This document shows positions 24,838-34,108 of a DNA stretch of 64,000 bases, piece after piece. The DNA lies in NCBI GenBank assembly GCA_022690815.1, contig JALCZJ010000006.1, positions 1-64,000 on the forward strand, in the 5' to 3' direction. Source of the DNA: Ferrimicrobium sp. (GTDB lineage: Bacteria > Actinomycetota > Acidimicrobiia > Acidimicrobiales > Acidimicrobiaceae). How positions within the stretch are numbered: the first letter of the stretch is position 1; each line of letters starts with the position of its first letter. Position numbers and translations under genes: made by a program. Under the pieces are notes generated by a model that did not search any database, was not told where the DNA came from, and was given only the letters and a program-made list of their open reading frames with translations.

Positions 24838-26946
24838 ATGGGTGAAGGCGAGGAGCGCCGCCATTGGGGACCTGAGGCCAACATCGTTGGCGGTTCGCTA
24901 TTTGACGATGCTGGCAGTGGCGACGAGGACGCAACCTTGGTTGGCGCTGAGGCCAAGGATCCAGACAACCTAGCTTCGCCCCAGAGCGGCTCACAAGCTG
25001 GATCCCGTGAAGGCGATGAGGCGATGGGCCTGCTCGGTTCCAACGGGTCTGATCCAAATAGGGCCAACCACAGTCGTGCTGACCACAATACTGTCGATCG
25101 CCGTCCTTTGCGGCACTCTCAGATCGATGATGATGAGACGGTTTCCCTCGGGGATCCGGATGTGACACAGGTGCTAGCGACGCCTGGCGGATTTGCATCG
25201 ATGGACAACGACGTCACGGTCGAGCTTCCAAGCTGGCGCGAGCCGCCAACCGGCGAGATTCCTCGGGTGATCGCGCAGTTGGCGGGTGAGCCCTTGCCAC
25301 CGTTGCACGCAGAGGCTGCGCAGAACTTTGATGCACTCGAAGACGACACCCCCTATTCGCTCAGCCGCGCCCCCATCGTTGGTGGTGAGCCAGCGGATGA
25401 TCGAGAATCAACGGTTCGGCGCCCACGGGACGACAATCGCGAATTTCTCGCCCAAGCCGATGAATTCTTTGTCCCCGTCGAGCGCTTTGAACGGCATGAC
25501 AGCCACGCTGATCTCACAGAAGCGATCCAGATCAACCCTGTGAGCGAGACTCGCCGTAGCCAGGCAGATGAGCGAGGGGCCGAGCGCATTGAACAAGCTC
25601 AGATGGCGCCCACAGATCTCGGGGAGGCGCCCGACGGTGAGCCTGAATCGGCTGTTGCTGAGCGTAGTGCCCGGCGGTCACAACGTGAGCACCAAATCCA
25701 AGAGCGGTTGAACGAGTTGCGTCGAGAGGCTCGCAGAGGCGACCAACCCGTTGGCTCGTTGCAAGACATTCGAGACTCTCCTGATACTAGAGACGGAGAC
25801 CAGGCTATCCTTGCTGGGCTCGAGGATTCTGAACGCAGAGGGGACCCTGAAAAATTCGAACAACAGGACCCTCATCAACAAGGCACGGCACCAGAGGCTA
25901 CGACACCAGAGGCTAATGACGATGAGGCTTCGAAGCGACCAACCCGTCATGACGTCGTATCGTCCAGGCGACGACCATTGCGCCAGCGAGGTGGACGCCA
26001 AAGACTAGGGGCCCCTGAACCACGGAGTCGCCGAAGCGCTATCGAGAGCTCCTCGCCGGCGGTTGATGGCAACACCGAGCAGGCTTCGCAAGAGGCTGGC
26101 GGTAGCGACGTAACACCACCGGCTCGGCCCGGGCGGCAAGTCAAAGCAGTCCGGGTGGTGACCGGCATCATCTTGGCGGTAATCTTTCTCGGTGCTCTTA
26201 AGCTCGGAGTCACCACCACCGTGGTTGTGGTGACAATTGCGGTGGTGACCGCAGCTGGAGAAGGATACAACCTTTTACGCAAGGGTGGCTACCGTCCGGC
26301 GTCGCTGGTCGGATTGCTCGCCGTCATTGGTTTGGTGGTAGGTGCCTATGTGGCTGGTGAAGACGCCATTGTCGTTGTTATGGTGGCATCGATTTTGGTT
26401 TCGCTCGTTTGGTTCATGGTCCAGCGTAAAGGGGAGCTCTTTGTCTCGGGTGTGACGACGACCATGGTGATGGTGGTCTGGGTGGGGCTGTTCGGCTCGT
26501 TCGCAGGCCTGTTGCTACGACCTGCCCTATTCGGATCCGGTGGTCTTGGCCTCCTCGTTGGAACGCTGCTGTGTGCGACGGCTGCCGACGTCTTTGCCTT
26601 CGCCGGTGGTTCACTGTTCGGTAAGCATAAACTCGCTCCGGCGATCTCACCAGGCAAGACGGTGGAGGGTGTTGTGATCGGAGGCGTCGCTGCGCTGGTC
26701 ATTGGGGCTCTCTTCGTGCCACTCATTCACCCCTTTACCCTGACGGCTGGGTTGGCCATCGGTATCGTGGCCGCTCTCATCGCTCCGGTAGGCGATCTTG
26801 CCGAGTCAGCGCTGAAGCGCTCAGTCTCGGCCAAGGACTCCTCACGTTTGCTGCCGGGTCACGGGGGTATGCTCGATCGTATCGACGGCATCCTCATCGT
26901 GTTGCCAGTCGCCTTTTATCTGTTCTTGAGTCTGCACTTAAGGTGA
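24838..26946 (+). CDS. cdsA: Phosphatidate cytidylyltransferase with long disordered N-terminus
   Basis: A 702-residue protein. The C-terminal ~270 residues, from about 432, are a polytopic CDP-diglyceride synthase that makes CDP-diacylglycerol from phosphatidate and CTP. They carry the family signature: 'SALKRSVSAKDSSRLLPGHG' followed by GMLDRID. The first ~430 residues are hydrophilic, Asp/Glu/Arg/Gln-rich and apparently disordered, with short recurring acidic blocks such as 'DDDETVSLGDPD' and 'DNDVTVELPSWREPPTGEIP'. Typical CdsA proteins have about 270-300 residues. ATG 24838 follows AAAGGGGG. The extension is in frame with no internal ribosome site that would clearly make a short form. 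PgsA, which uses its product, is at 51177. Confidence 0.93.
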   Translation: MGEGEERRHWGPEANIVGGSLFDDAGSGDEDATLVGAEAKDPDNLASPQSGSQAGSREGDEAMGLLGSNGSDPNRANHSRADHNTVDRRPLRHSQIDDDETVSLGDPDVTQVLATPGGFASMDNDVTVELPSWREPPTGEIPRVIAQLAGEPLPPLHAEAAQNFDALEDDTPYSLSRAPIVGGEPADDRESTVRRPRDDNREFLAQADEFFVPVERFERHDSHADLTEAIQINPVSETRRSQADERGAERIEQAQMAPTDLGEAPDGEPESAVAERSARRSQREHQIQERLNELRREARRGDQPVGSLQDIRDSPDTRDGDQAILAGLEDSERRGDPEKFEQQDPHQQGTAPEATTPEANDDEASKRPTRHDVVSSRRRPLRQRGGRQRLGAPEPRSRRSAIESSSPAVDGNTEQASQEAGGSDVTPPARPGRQVKAVRVVTGIILAVIFLGALKLGVTTTVVVVTIAVVTAAGEGYNLLRKGGYRPASLVGLLAVIGLVVGAYVAGEDAIVVVMVASILVSLVWFMVQRKGELFVSGVTTTMVMVVWVGLFGSFAGLLLRPALFGSGGLGLLVGTLLCATAADVFAFAGGSLFGKHKLAPAISPGKTVEGVVIGGVAALVIGALFVPLIHPFTLTAGLAIGIVAALIAPVGDLAESALKRSVSAKDSSRLLPGHGGMLDRIDGILIVLPVAFYLFLSLHLR

Positions 26947-26963
26947 TGCATTAGAGGATTGTC

Positions 26964-28118
26964 ATGAAGTCACTCGCCGTTATGGGTTCGACCGGCTCCA
27001 TTGGTCGCCAGACACTTGATCTGGTCCGTGAGGACCCTGGCTCCTTTGAGGTGCTGGCTCTTGGGGCACACTCCAACGTCGAGATGATCGCTGAGCAAGC
27101 GATTGAGTTTCGACCGCGTGTGGTTGGGCTCTATGACGAGGTGGCCGCCAAGGAGCTACGGGCTCTGCTCGGGCCAGAGTTTGAGGTGATCTCCGGTGAG
27201 GAGATGGTTGACTCGGTCTCCATGGCAGACATCGTCATCAACGGTGTGATGGGATTTGCGGGATTGCGCGTTACCCAACGTGCGCTCAGTGCCCACAAAC
27301 GTCTCGGACTTGCCAACAAGGAGTCCCTGATCGGAGCCGGTGATCTCGTGCTGGACCTGCTCGCAGGGGGAGGGGAGCTTATCCCGGTCGACTCCGAGCA
27401 CTCCGCCATCTTCCAGGCTCTTGGACAGACGCGAACCACACCCAAGGATCTCAGTCGCTTGGTGATCACCGCTTCTGGCGGCCCCTTCCGTAAGCTTGGT
27501 GACGTCGACCTCAACAAGGTAGGGGTAGCGGATGCACTCGCGCACCCCACATGGTCCATGGGACCAAAGATCAGTGTTGATTCATCAACGTTGTTCAACA
27601 AGGGTCTTGAGGTCATCGAGGCACATTACCTCTTCGACGTTGGATATGATCAGATCACGGTTGTGGTTCATCCGGAATCTTTTGTCCACTCGATGGTTGA
27701 GTTCACTGATGGATCAACCATTGCCCAACTCTCGATGCCCGATATGAGGCTTCCGATCTCGTTAGCGCTCTATCATCCTCGCCGTTGTCCAACTCCCCAC
27801 GGTGGTGTATCCTGGCCCTGGACAGGGTCATTGAGTTTCGAACAGGTCGACACCGCCCGGTTTCCCGCACTGCGGCTAGCCTATGAGGTGGGTAACACCG
27901 GCGGCGGGGCACCATGTTGGATGAACGCCGCCAACGAGGTGGCTGTCGAGGCGTTCTTGGATGAGCGGGTCAGTTGGGCGAAGATTTATGCGATCGTTGC
28001 CAAGGCGATGGACCGCTACCAGAGCTGTACGCCATCCACCACTGACGAGGTGGTCGAGCTCGACCATCGAGCTCGAATTGTTACTCAAGAAATCGTGGGA
28101 GGATTTGCTAGTGAGTGA
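26964..28118 (+). CDS. dxr: 1-deoxy-D-xylulose 5-phosphate reductoisomerase
   Basis: A 384-residue enzyme of the MEP isoprenoid pathway (DXP to MEP with NADPH). Motifs: 'MGSTGSIGRQTLDLVRE' (NADPH site), 'LANKESLIGAG', metal/substrate block 'LIPVDSEHSAIFQAL', 'ITASGGPF', 'HPTWSMGPKISVDSSTLFNK', 'VVHPESFVHSMVEFTDGS' and 'MNAANEVAVEAFL'. ATG has AGAGGA upstream. Its end overlaps the start of the site-2 protease by 8 nt, and ispG follows, so this is an isoprenoid cluster with rseP inserted, a common bacterial arrangement. Confidence 0.97.
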   Translation: MKSLAVMGSTGSIGRQTLDLVREDPGSFEVLALGAHSNVEMIAEQAIEFRPRVVGLYDEVAAKELRALLGPEFEVISGEEMVDSVSMADIVINGVMGFAGLRVTQRALSAHKRLGLANKESLIGAGDLVLDLLAGGGELIPVDSEHSAIFQALGQTRTTPKDLSRLVITASGGPFRKLGDVDLNKVGVADALAHPTWSMGPKISVDSSTLFNKGLEVIEAHYLFDVGYDQITVVVHPESFVHSMVEFTDGSTIAQLSMPDMRLPISLALYHPRRCPTPHGGVSWPWTGSLSFEQVDTARFPALRLAYEVGNTGGGAPCWMNAANEVAVEAFLDERVSWAKIYAIVAKAMDRYQSCTPSTTDEVVELDHRARIVTQEIVGGFASE

Positions 28119-29433
28119 GACGACCGTGCTCGATGACGCTGACTCCTCGGACGCGCAGGGGCCCAGTCTTGCTGAGGCGCGCTCATTCTCTGGGCGTCGG
28201 CTAATCGAGTTTTTGATCGTGCTGGCGGCGATCATCGCGTTCGCTGCCCACGTCCATGCGCTCGAGACCCTGCTTGTCGTCGTGGCGATTGTGATGATGA
28301 TCGTTTTGCACGAGTTTGGCCACTACATCACCGCGCGACTCTCCGGCATGAAGGTGTCGGAGTTCTTTATCGGCTTTGGCCCTCGCATCTGGTCGTTCCA
28401 TGTTGGAGGGATCGAGTACGGCATCAAAGCCTTCGTGGTGGGAGGTTACGTCAAAATCTTGGGGATGACCAACGTCGAGGAGGTCCCACCGGAGGAGGAG
28501 CCACAGACCTATCGAGAGGCGACCTTCCCACGTCGTCTTTTGGTCAGCGCCGCCGGCTCGCTCATGCACTTTATCATCGCCATCATCTTGCTTTGGGTGC
28601 TCGCCTCGGGCATCGGCGTTGCCGTTGCTGGCAACGGCACCGTAATCGCAGCGGTACCTGTCATTCCTCATGTGGAGTCACCTGCGCTCAAAGCCAACCT
28701 GCCAGTCGGTGCCACCGTAGTCGCAGCGAACGGAGTCAAACACCCGAACGTCACCGCCTTTGGCAAGCTCGTCCAGGCGAGCGCTGGCAAACCAGTGCAC
28801 CTGACCCTGAGCGTTGGACACAAGACTGAGTATCGAACGGTAGTGCCAGTAAGCGCTGCTCGCCTGGCTAGGGCTGACCCTGCGTACAAGGCACTGCATA
28901 ATGAGGGCGTGATCGGGGTTACGGTTGAATCGACGAGCAAGACCGTCACCGATTCGTTCTTCGGTGGGGCCTATCACTCGGTTATCACCTTCGGTTCGGT
29001 GGCTTGGACGTCGGTTACCGGCATTTTGGATCACTTCTCGCCACATGGCATCGCGACCTATGCCCAGGAGGTAGTCCACCCGTCGTCGAATCCGAACTCG
29101 GTGCGCGCTCAGTCGCGGTTCGAGTCCCCGATTGGCATCGTCTACCTGGCCAACGATGCAGTTCGCTCTGGCGCTGCTGACGTGATCTTGCTCTTGTTCT
29201 TGATCAACGTCTTTGTTGGCGTGTTCAACCTCTTCCCGTTCTTGCCACTCGATGGTGGTCACGTCGTCATCGCGATTTACGAGCGAATTCGTTCGAGGAA
29301 GAACCGACGTTACCATGCCGACATCATGAAGATGATGCCGCTGACCTACGCCGTGCTCGCGATCATCTTGGTCATCGGGGTGACTTCGTTGTACCTCGAC
29401 ATCGTTCATCCAATCGCCAACCCGTTCCGCTAG
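28111..29433 (+). CDS. rseP: Site-2 metalloprotease, RseP/RIP type (peptidase M50)
   Basis: A 440-residue intramembrane zinc protease. HExxH is in 'IVLHEFGHYITARLSG' in an early helix; a PDZ domain occupies about residues 170-260 ('GTVIAAVPVIP...SPALKANLPVGATV'); the third zinc ligand is in 'NLFPFLPLDGGHVV'. Such proteases cleave anti-sigma factors or signal peptides within the membrane. GTG 28111 is chosen with GTGGGAGGA 7 nt upstream; the frame continues upstream into dxr as a shadow. It overlaps dxr and is 24 nt from ispG. The N-terminus carries an extra ~30-residue hydrophilic stretch before the first helix. Confidence 0.93.
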   Translation: MSETTVLDDADSSDAQGPSLAEARSFSGRRLIEFLIVLAAIIAFAAHVHALETLLVVVAIVMMIVLHEFGHYITARLSGMKVSEFFIGFGPRIWSFHVGGIEYGIKAFVVGGYVKILGMTNVEEVPPEEEPQTYREATFPRRLLVSAAGSLMHFIIAIILLWVLASGIGVAVAGNGTVIAAVPVIPHVESPALKANLPVGATVVAANGVKHPNVTAFGKLVQASAGKPVHLTLSVGHKTEYRTVVPVSAARLARADPAYKALHNEGVIGVTVESTSKTVTDSFFGGAYHSVITFGSVAWTSVTGILDHFSPHGIATYAQEVVHPSSNPNSVRAQSRFESPIGIVYLANDAVRSGAADVILLLFLINVFVGVFNLFPFLPLDGGHVVIAIYERIRSRKNRRYHADIMKMMPLTYAVLAIILVIGVTSLYLDIVHPIANPFR

Positions 29434-29457
29434 AATGATAAAGGAGAGTGAGTTGCT

Positions 29458-30576
29458 ATGACACGTGAGCAGGTGACGCTGGCAAAGCGTCGGGTTTCGA
29501 GGACTACCCAGGTCGGCAAAGTTACGGTGGGAGGAGATAGCCCCATCTCCGTTCAGTCGATGACCACCACCAAGACCGCAGATGTAGAGGGGACCTTGGT
29601 CCAGATCTACTCGTTGGCAGCGGCTGGCACTGAGATCGTTCGATGCACCTGCAACTCCCAAGACGCAGCCGATGGTCTTCGACAAATTATTCCACGCTCT
29701 CCGGTGCCGATCGTTGCTGACATCCACTTTCACGTCGAGATGGCACTCGCCGCCCTCGAGGCTGGCGTGGCAGCGCTTCGTCTCAACCCTGGCAATCTGC
29801 GCAAGCCGGAGGAGATCAAGCTGGTGGCTCGTGAGGCCGGTGCTCGTGGCGTTCCGATCCGCATCGGTGTGAACGCCGGCTCGCTGCACCCTGACTTTGC
29901 CAAGCAATACGGTGGTATCACCGCCGAGGCTATGGTGGCCTCAGCGCTTCACGAGCTCGACCTGTTTCATGAGGTGGGTTTTGATGATGTCGCCTTCTCG
30001 GTCAAGGCATCGAATGTGGCGCTGATGATCGCCGCCTATCGGCTGCTCGCTGAGAAGGTCGACCACCCGTTGCATCTCGGTGTTACTGAGGCAGGACCCC
30101 TGCCTGGTGGTCTGATCAAGGCGACCGCGGGAATCGCAACCCTGCTCGCGGAGGGCATCGGTGACACCATTCGATACTCGCTGACCGCAGACCCCGTTGA
30201 GGAGGCCAGGGCGGGCCGTCAGCTGCTTGAGTCCCTCGGGTTGCGAGAGCGTAAAGGACTTGACTTCATCGCCTGCCCAAGTTGCGGGCGCGCTGAGATC
30301 GATGTCGTCGCGGTGGCCACCGAAGCACAGCGCGAGCTCGAGAGGCTGGGTTTGCCCCTGCAGGTCGCGGTGATGGGCTGCAACGTGAACGGCCCCGGCG
30401 AGGCTCGTGAGGCTGACATCGGCATCGCGGCCGGTAAGGGCAAGGGTCATCTCTTCATCAAGGGTAAGATCGTGGAGGTTGTCCCAGAGGATCGTATGGT
30501 GGCGGCCCTCGTCGAGGAGGCCCAGGCCATCATGAGTGAAGGTGTTGAGGCACGGCTCAATAAGAAGCGCCGCTAA
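29458..30576 (+). CDS. ispG: 4-hydroxy-3-methylbut-2-enyl-diphosphate synthase
   Basis: A 372-residue [4Fe-4S] enzyme of the MEP pathway (MEcPP to HMBPP). Start 'VTVGGDSPISVQSMTTTKT', TIM-barrel blocks 'PVPIVADIHFH' and 'ALRLNPGN', and C-terminal cluster ligands in 'FIACPSCGRAEID' and 'VAVMGCNVNGPGEA'. AAAGGAGAG lies upstream of the ATG. Together with dxr it covers two non-adjacent MEP steps. Length matches the bacterial (non-plastid) form. Confidence 0.97.
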   Translation: MTREQVTLAKRRVSRTTQVGKVTVGGDSPISVQSMTTTKTADVEGTLVQIYSLAAAGTEIVRCTCNSQDAADGLRQIIPRSPVPIVADIHFHVEMALAALEAGVAALRLNPGNLRKPEEIKLVAREAGARGVPIRIGVNAGSLHPDFAKQYGGITAEAMVASALHELDLFHEVGFDDVAFSVKASNVALMIAAYRLLAEKVDHPLHLGVTEAGPLPGGLIKATAGIATLLAEGIGDTIRYSLTADPVEEARAGRQLLESLGLRERKGLDFIACPSCGRAEIDVVAVATEAQRELERLGLPLQVAVMGCNVNGPGEAREADIGIAAGKGKGHLFIKGKIVEVVPEDRMVAALVEEAQAIMSEGVEARLNKKRR

Positions 30577-30603
30577 GGGTCGTCTCGACGCTAGCCGGCC
30601 TGC

Positions 30604-30609
30604 TAGCCT
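30604..30609 (+). promoter_or_regulatory. Leaderless -10 element for proS
   Basis: TAGCCT, 8 nt before the ATG at 30618, with no ribosome site. A nearby GCTAGC...GCTAGC repeat (30589-30607) is part of the same short intergenic region. Confidence 0.45.
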
Positions 30610-30617
30610 TAAGGCCC

Positions 30618-32336
30618 ATGCGCACATCTGATCTGATTTTTAAGAGTCGACGCGACGTGCCTCAAGACGCCGAGGCTGGGTCGCATAAGCTCCTTTTGAG
30701 GGGTGGCTATATCCGTCGGCTCACGAGCGGAGTCTACAGCTTCCTCCCGCTCGGCTATCAGGTGCTTCGCCGGGTGGAGCGCATCGTCGAAGATGAGCTG
30801 GACCGCGCTGGCGCAAGTGAGGTGCTCCTGCCTGCGTTGCAGCCGGTGGATATCTGGAAGGCAACGGGCCGCATCGATAAGATGGCCGACGTACTCTTTA
30901 GGGTTGAGGGCAAGTCGGGCTCCTTCGTACTCGGGCCGACCCACGAAGAAGCGGTCATCGAAGCCATGAGCCCCGATATCGAGAGTTACCGCGATCTGCC
31001 GCAACGTGTATACCAACTGCAGACCAAGTTCCGTGATGAGCCACGAGCCCGTTTTGGCCTGATGCGAACCCGGGAGTTCATCATGGCCGATGGCTACTCC
31101 TTCGATGTCGATCGCGAGATGATGCGGGTCTCGTACCAGCGCTTCTATGAGGCCTATCTCAAGATCTTTGCCCGTGTCGGCCTCAAGGCCGAGCCGGTCG
31201 AGGCTGATTCCGGATCGATTGGGGGTGACGTCAACCACGAGTTTATGGTGGCATCCCCAATCGGTGAAGACCACTTTGCCCGCTGTGTGAGCTGCGGCTA
31301 TCAGGCGAACGTCGAGGCGGCCAGGGCGGGACAGCGAGTGGCGGTTGAGGTCGCAACCGATCAGGAACCCATCACCTATGAGACGCCTGATGCCCCCGGT
31401 GTTGAGATCGCCATCAAAGCGTTGCAGGCCCAAGGAGCCGAGGTCGAGGAGGCTGGCATGTTGAAGTCGATGCTGCTCGTCGACGAGGCCAATCAACGTG
31501 TGCTGGCCCTCGTGCCAGGGGATCGAACGCTCAACGTTCCTCGCGGTATGCGGCTCGCCGATGATGGCGAGATGGAGGGGTTCGCGAAGGGCTATATCGG
31601 CCCCCAAGGGCAATCAGCCCAGGTCACCATCCTCGCGGATCCGTTGATTCGCACACGAGCGTCCTGGGCGAGTGGGGCGAATCGTGTTGGCTGTCATACC
31701 GTAGGGCTCCGGTTGGGTATTGACTTCACCGTCGACCGTTTCGAGGACCTGGTCGTGGTCGAGGAAGGTGATCCTTGTCCGCGCTGCGGCCACGGACTCG
31801 AACTCGTTCGATCCGTCGAGGTGGGCCATACCTTCCAGCTCGGCTTGACCTACTCCGGCGTGCTAGAGCACGCGCGTTTTCACTCACTTGAAGGCGAGGA
31901 GCTCCCGTACTGGATGGGCTGTTACGGCATCGGCGTTACTAGATTGCCCGCGGTAATCGCCGAACAATACGGCACGCCCCAAGGCGATTCGGTCGTGTGG
32001 CCGGTCGAGGTGGCCCCTTATGTCGTCAGCGTCATTGGCGTTGGGGCAAGCCAGACAAACGACGTGTCCAACGTCGCCACTCGACTCCATAATGAGCTCG
32101 AGGCAGCGGGGATTTCGGTTTTGCTCGAGGATCGGAACGTCTCTGCAGGAGTAGCCTTGCGGGATCTCGAACTGATTGGATCGCCGATCTTTTGCGTCGC
32201 TGGAGCGCGTTCTCTCGCCAACGGAGAGGTAGAGGTGCGTGATCGGATGCACGATACGACGACCTTGGTCAAGGTTGACGAGGTCATGGCCGTTGTCGTC
32301 GCCCTTCGCGATGCACTTGCATCAGAACGTCGGTGA
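30618..32336 (+). CDS. proS: Prolyl-tRNA synthetase, bacterial type with editing domain
   Basis: A 572-residue class II aminoacyl-tRNA synthetase. Motif 1 in 'PLGYQVLRRVERIVEDELDR', motif 2 'KFRDEPRARFGLMRTREFIM', the inserted editing (INS) domain about residues 230-390, motif 3 near 'MGCYGIGVTRLPAVIAEQYG', and the anticodon-binding domain at the C-terminus ('VLLEDRNVSAGVALRDLELIG'). The length and INS domain place it in the bacterial (long) type, which hydrolyses Ala-tRNAPro. Leaderless start as above. It precedes the rimP operon, the normal actinomycete order. Confidence 0.96.
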   Translation: MRTSDLIFKSRRDVPQDAEAGSHKLLLRGGYIRRLTSGVYSFLPLGYQVLRRVERIVEDELDRAGASEVLLPALQPVDIWKATGRIDKMADVLFRVEGKSGSFVLGPTHEEAVIEAMSPDIESYRDLPQRVYQLQTKFRDEPRARFGLMRTREFIMADGYSFDVDREMMRVSYQRFYEAYLKIFARVGLKAEPVEADSGSIGGDVNHEFMVASPIGEDHFARCVSCGYQANVEAARAGQRVAVEVATDQEPITYETPDAPGVEIAIKALQAQGAEVEEAGMLKSMLLVDEANQRVLALVPGDRTLNVPRGMRLADDGEMEGFAKGYIGPQGQSAQVTILADPLIRTRASWASGANRVGCHTVGLRLGIDFTVDRFEDLVVVEEGDPCPRCGHGLELVRSVEVGHTFQLGLTYSGVLEHARFHSLEGEELPYWMGCYGIGVTRLPAVIAEQYGTPQGDSVVWPVEVAPYVVSVIGVGASQTNDVSNVATRLHNELEAAGISVLLEDRNVSAGVALRDLELIGSPIFCVAGARSLANGEVEVRDRMHDTTTLVKVDEVMAVVVALRDALASERR

Positions 32337-32344
32337 TTGCTGGC

Positions 32345-32350
32345 TATACT
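32345..32350 (+). promoter_or_regulatory. -10 box for the rimP-nusA-infB operon
   Basis: TATACT just after the proS stop. No good -35 is visible at the standard distance. It would start a leader of about 90 nt containing the terminator hairpin at 32381-32404. Confidence 0.45.
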
Positions 32351-32380
32351 AGTAACGGAATGTTCGTAGTAGATGGACTG

Positions 32381-32404
32381 CGTGGGCGTGAGCCCACGTT
32401 TTTT
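32381..32404 (+). terminator. Intrinsic terminator/attenuator in the rimP leader
   Basis: CGTGGGC, a GTGA tetraloop and GCCCACG form a perfect 7-bp stem followed at once by six T. It is the best intrinsic terminator in the window. It lies between a -10-like TATACT and rimP, so it could either end proS transcription or act as an attenuator of the operon encoding NusA. Autoregulation of nusA operons through leader terminators is known in bacteria; here it is inference. Confidence 0.75.
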
Positions 32405-32448
32405 ATTCGAACTGAGGGTAATTCGATCGAAAGGTGAGCCGAGGAGCG

Positions 32449-32940
32449 ATGTTGAACAGTCAAGCGCTTACCGACCTCCTCGACCCAGTGGTTGCTCCAA
32501 TGGGCCTACGGGTGCTTTCTGCTAACTGGCGAGCGAAGGTCTTGGATCTGAGGCTTGAACATTTCGATGCTTCTGCCCCCTCTCTCGACGAAATCGCTGA
32601 GGCATCGAAGGCCGTCTCTGGCGCACTCGATAATGAACCGGCTATCGGCGAGGGTGAGTTCACCCTTGAGGTGTCGAGTCCGGGTCTCGAACGCCCGTTG
32701 ATTCGTCTTGCCCATTTCGAGTGGGCGCTTGGGCGCGACGTCCGTTTCCGAGGACCGGATGGGGTGGTCAAGGGCCGTTTACTTCGGGTGCTCGACGATG
32801 TCGAGCCAGCGATTGAAGTGATGGTAGATGCCAAGACGCACACCTATGCCTTGCGTGACGTAAGCGAGGCACAAACAGTATTCGAGTGGGGTTCGACCAA
32901 CTCACAGAAAGATGGAAGGAGGCAAGTCGATGGCGCGTGA
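32449..32940 (+). CDS. rimP: Ribosome maturation factor RimP
   Basis: A 163-residue 30S assembly factor. The N-terminal domain reads 'LTDLLDPVVAPMGLRVLSAN' and the conserved 'GEFTLEVSSPGLERPLIRLAHF' leads into the C-terminal Sm-like barrel. ATG 32449 is preceded by GAGGAG; GTG 32434 and TTG 32452 are alternatives. First gene of rimP-nusA-ylxR-infB-rbfA-truB-ribF. Its end overlaps nusA by 11 nt. Confidence 0.93.
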   Translation: MLNSQALTDLLDPVVAPMGLRVLSANWRAKVLDLRLEHFDASAPSLDEIAEASKAVSGALDNEPAIGEGEFTLEVSSPGLERPLIRLAHFEWALGRDVRFRGPDGVVKGRLLRVLDDVEPAIEVMVDAKTHTYALRDVSEAQTVFEWGSTNSQKDGRRQVDGA

Positions 32941-34108
32941 CAACCAGGATTTTATGGATGCTCTCGAGGTTATTGCACGAGAAAAGGGCCTCACAGTTGA
33001 GACGCTGCTTGAGTCGCTTGCGAATGCGTTGGTGGCCGCTTACAAGCGGATGCCTGGCGCAGCGGATGAGGCTTATGTCGAGATCGACCCAGATAGCGGT
33101 GAGATCAGGGTTTTTGGCCAGGAGCTCGATGAGGATGGCAATGTCGTTCGCGAGTGGGAGGACACCCCGAAGGACTTCGGACGTATCGCGGCGCAGACGG
33201 CCAAACAGGTGATGTTTCAAAAGATTCGTGACGCCGAGCGCGATCTCAAGTACGAAGAGTATGCGGGTCGTGAAGGTGACGTTGTGACCGGTGTCATCTC
33301 GCAGATGGATACGCGTTTCACCCTGTTGGACCTGGGCAAAATTGAGGCGATCATGCCGCACACTGAGTGTCCGCCAAACGAGCGATATTCGATTGGACAG
33401 CGGATCAAGGCCTACATTGTTGAGGTTCGCAAGACGGCGAAGGGGCCACAAATTGTGGTATCTCGGACCCATCCAGGGCTCGTTAAGCGGTTGTTTGAAC
33501 TCGAGGTACCGGAGATCGCCTCCGGAGTCGTCGAGATCAAGGCGATCGCGCGTGAGCCTGGACACCGCTCGAAGGTGGCGGTGTGGTCCAACGATGATGG
33601 TGTCGACCCGGTTGGTGCCTGCGTTGGGTCACGTGGATCCAGGGTGCGCATGGTCACCAATGAACTGATGGGTGAGAAGCTCGACATCGTCCCGTTCTCG
33701 GAGGATCTGGTCGAATATTTAGAGCGTGCCATACAACCGGCCTATGCGCTCGAAGTTCGTATCGACGAGTCGGCTGGGGCAGCGTTGATCGTCGTTGGTG
33801 ACGATCAGCTGAGTCTCGCCATCGGTCGTGAGGGCCAGAATGCTCGGCTTGCCGCGCGCCTCAGCGGGCTACACATCGATGTGCGAGCCGAGAGCGAGGT
33901 CGCAGCCTTGGATCGAGAGGCTGCCTATGCGGACGATGCCGATGAACGTATCGACGCTGATGACGAGCCTGAATCATCGAGTGCCGGGTCATTGGGTGAT
34001 GATGTCACCAATACCGATGCTGCGCTCGCAGCGGATGGTCTGGCACCAGGGGTTGATGTGATTGACGCTGATGCCCGCATCGTTGGTGAGGAGCCGGCGC
34101 AGCAGTGA
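32930..34108 (+). CDS. nusA: Transcription termination/antitermination factor NusA
   Basis: A 392-residue RNA polymerase-binding factor. N-terminal domain ('DALEVIAREKGLTVETLLES'), S1 domain ('GDVVTGVISQMDTRFTLLDL'), then two KH domains ('VGACVGSRGSRVRMVTNEL' and 'LSLAIGREGQNARLAARLSG'). The C-terminal ~65 residues are acidic and apparently disordered, without the AR repeats of E. coli, as in other actinomycetes. ATG 32930 lies within the end of rimP with GGAAGGAGG upstream. Its TGA overlaps the GTG of ylxR. Confidence 0.96.
   Translation: MARDNQDFMDALEVIAREKGLTVETLLESLANALVAAYKRMPGAADEAYVEIDPDSGEIRVFGQELDEDGNVVREWEDTPKDFGRIAAQTAKQVMFQKIRDAERDLKYEEYAGREGDVVTGVISQMDTRFTLLDLGKIEAIMPHTECPPNERYSIGQRIKAYIVEVRKTAKGPQIVVSRTHPGLVKRLFELEVPEIASGVVEIKAIAREPGHRSKVAVWSNDDGVDPVGACVGSRGSRVRMVTNELMGEKLDIVPFSEDLVEYLERAIQPAYALEVRIDESAGAALIVVGDDQLSLAIGREGQNARLAARLSGLHIDVRAESEVAALDREAAYADDADERIDADDEPESSSAGSLGDDVTNTDAALAADGLAPGVDVIDADARIVGEEPAQQ

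Noticed and set aside
28678-29907. 409-residue minus-strand open frame across rseP/ispG
   Set aside because: Spans two well-supported plus-strand genes; composition is that of reverse-complemented coding sequence (His/Arg/Asp-rich).
30609-31613. 334-residue minus-strand open frame opposite proS
   Set aside because: Antisense shadow of a conserved synthetase; no ribosome site or recognisable motif.
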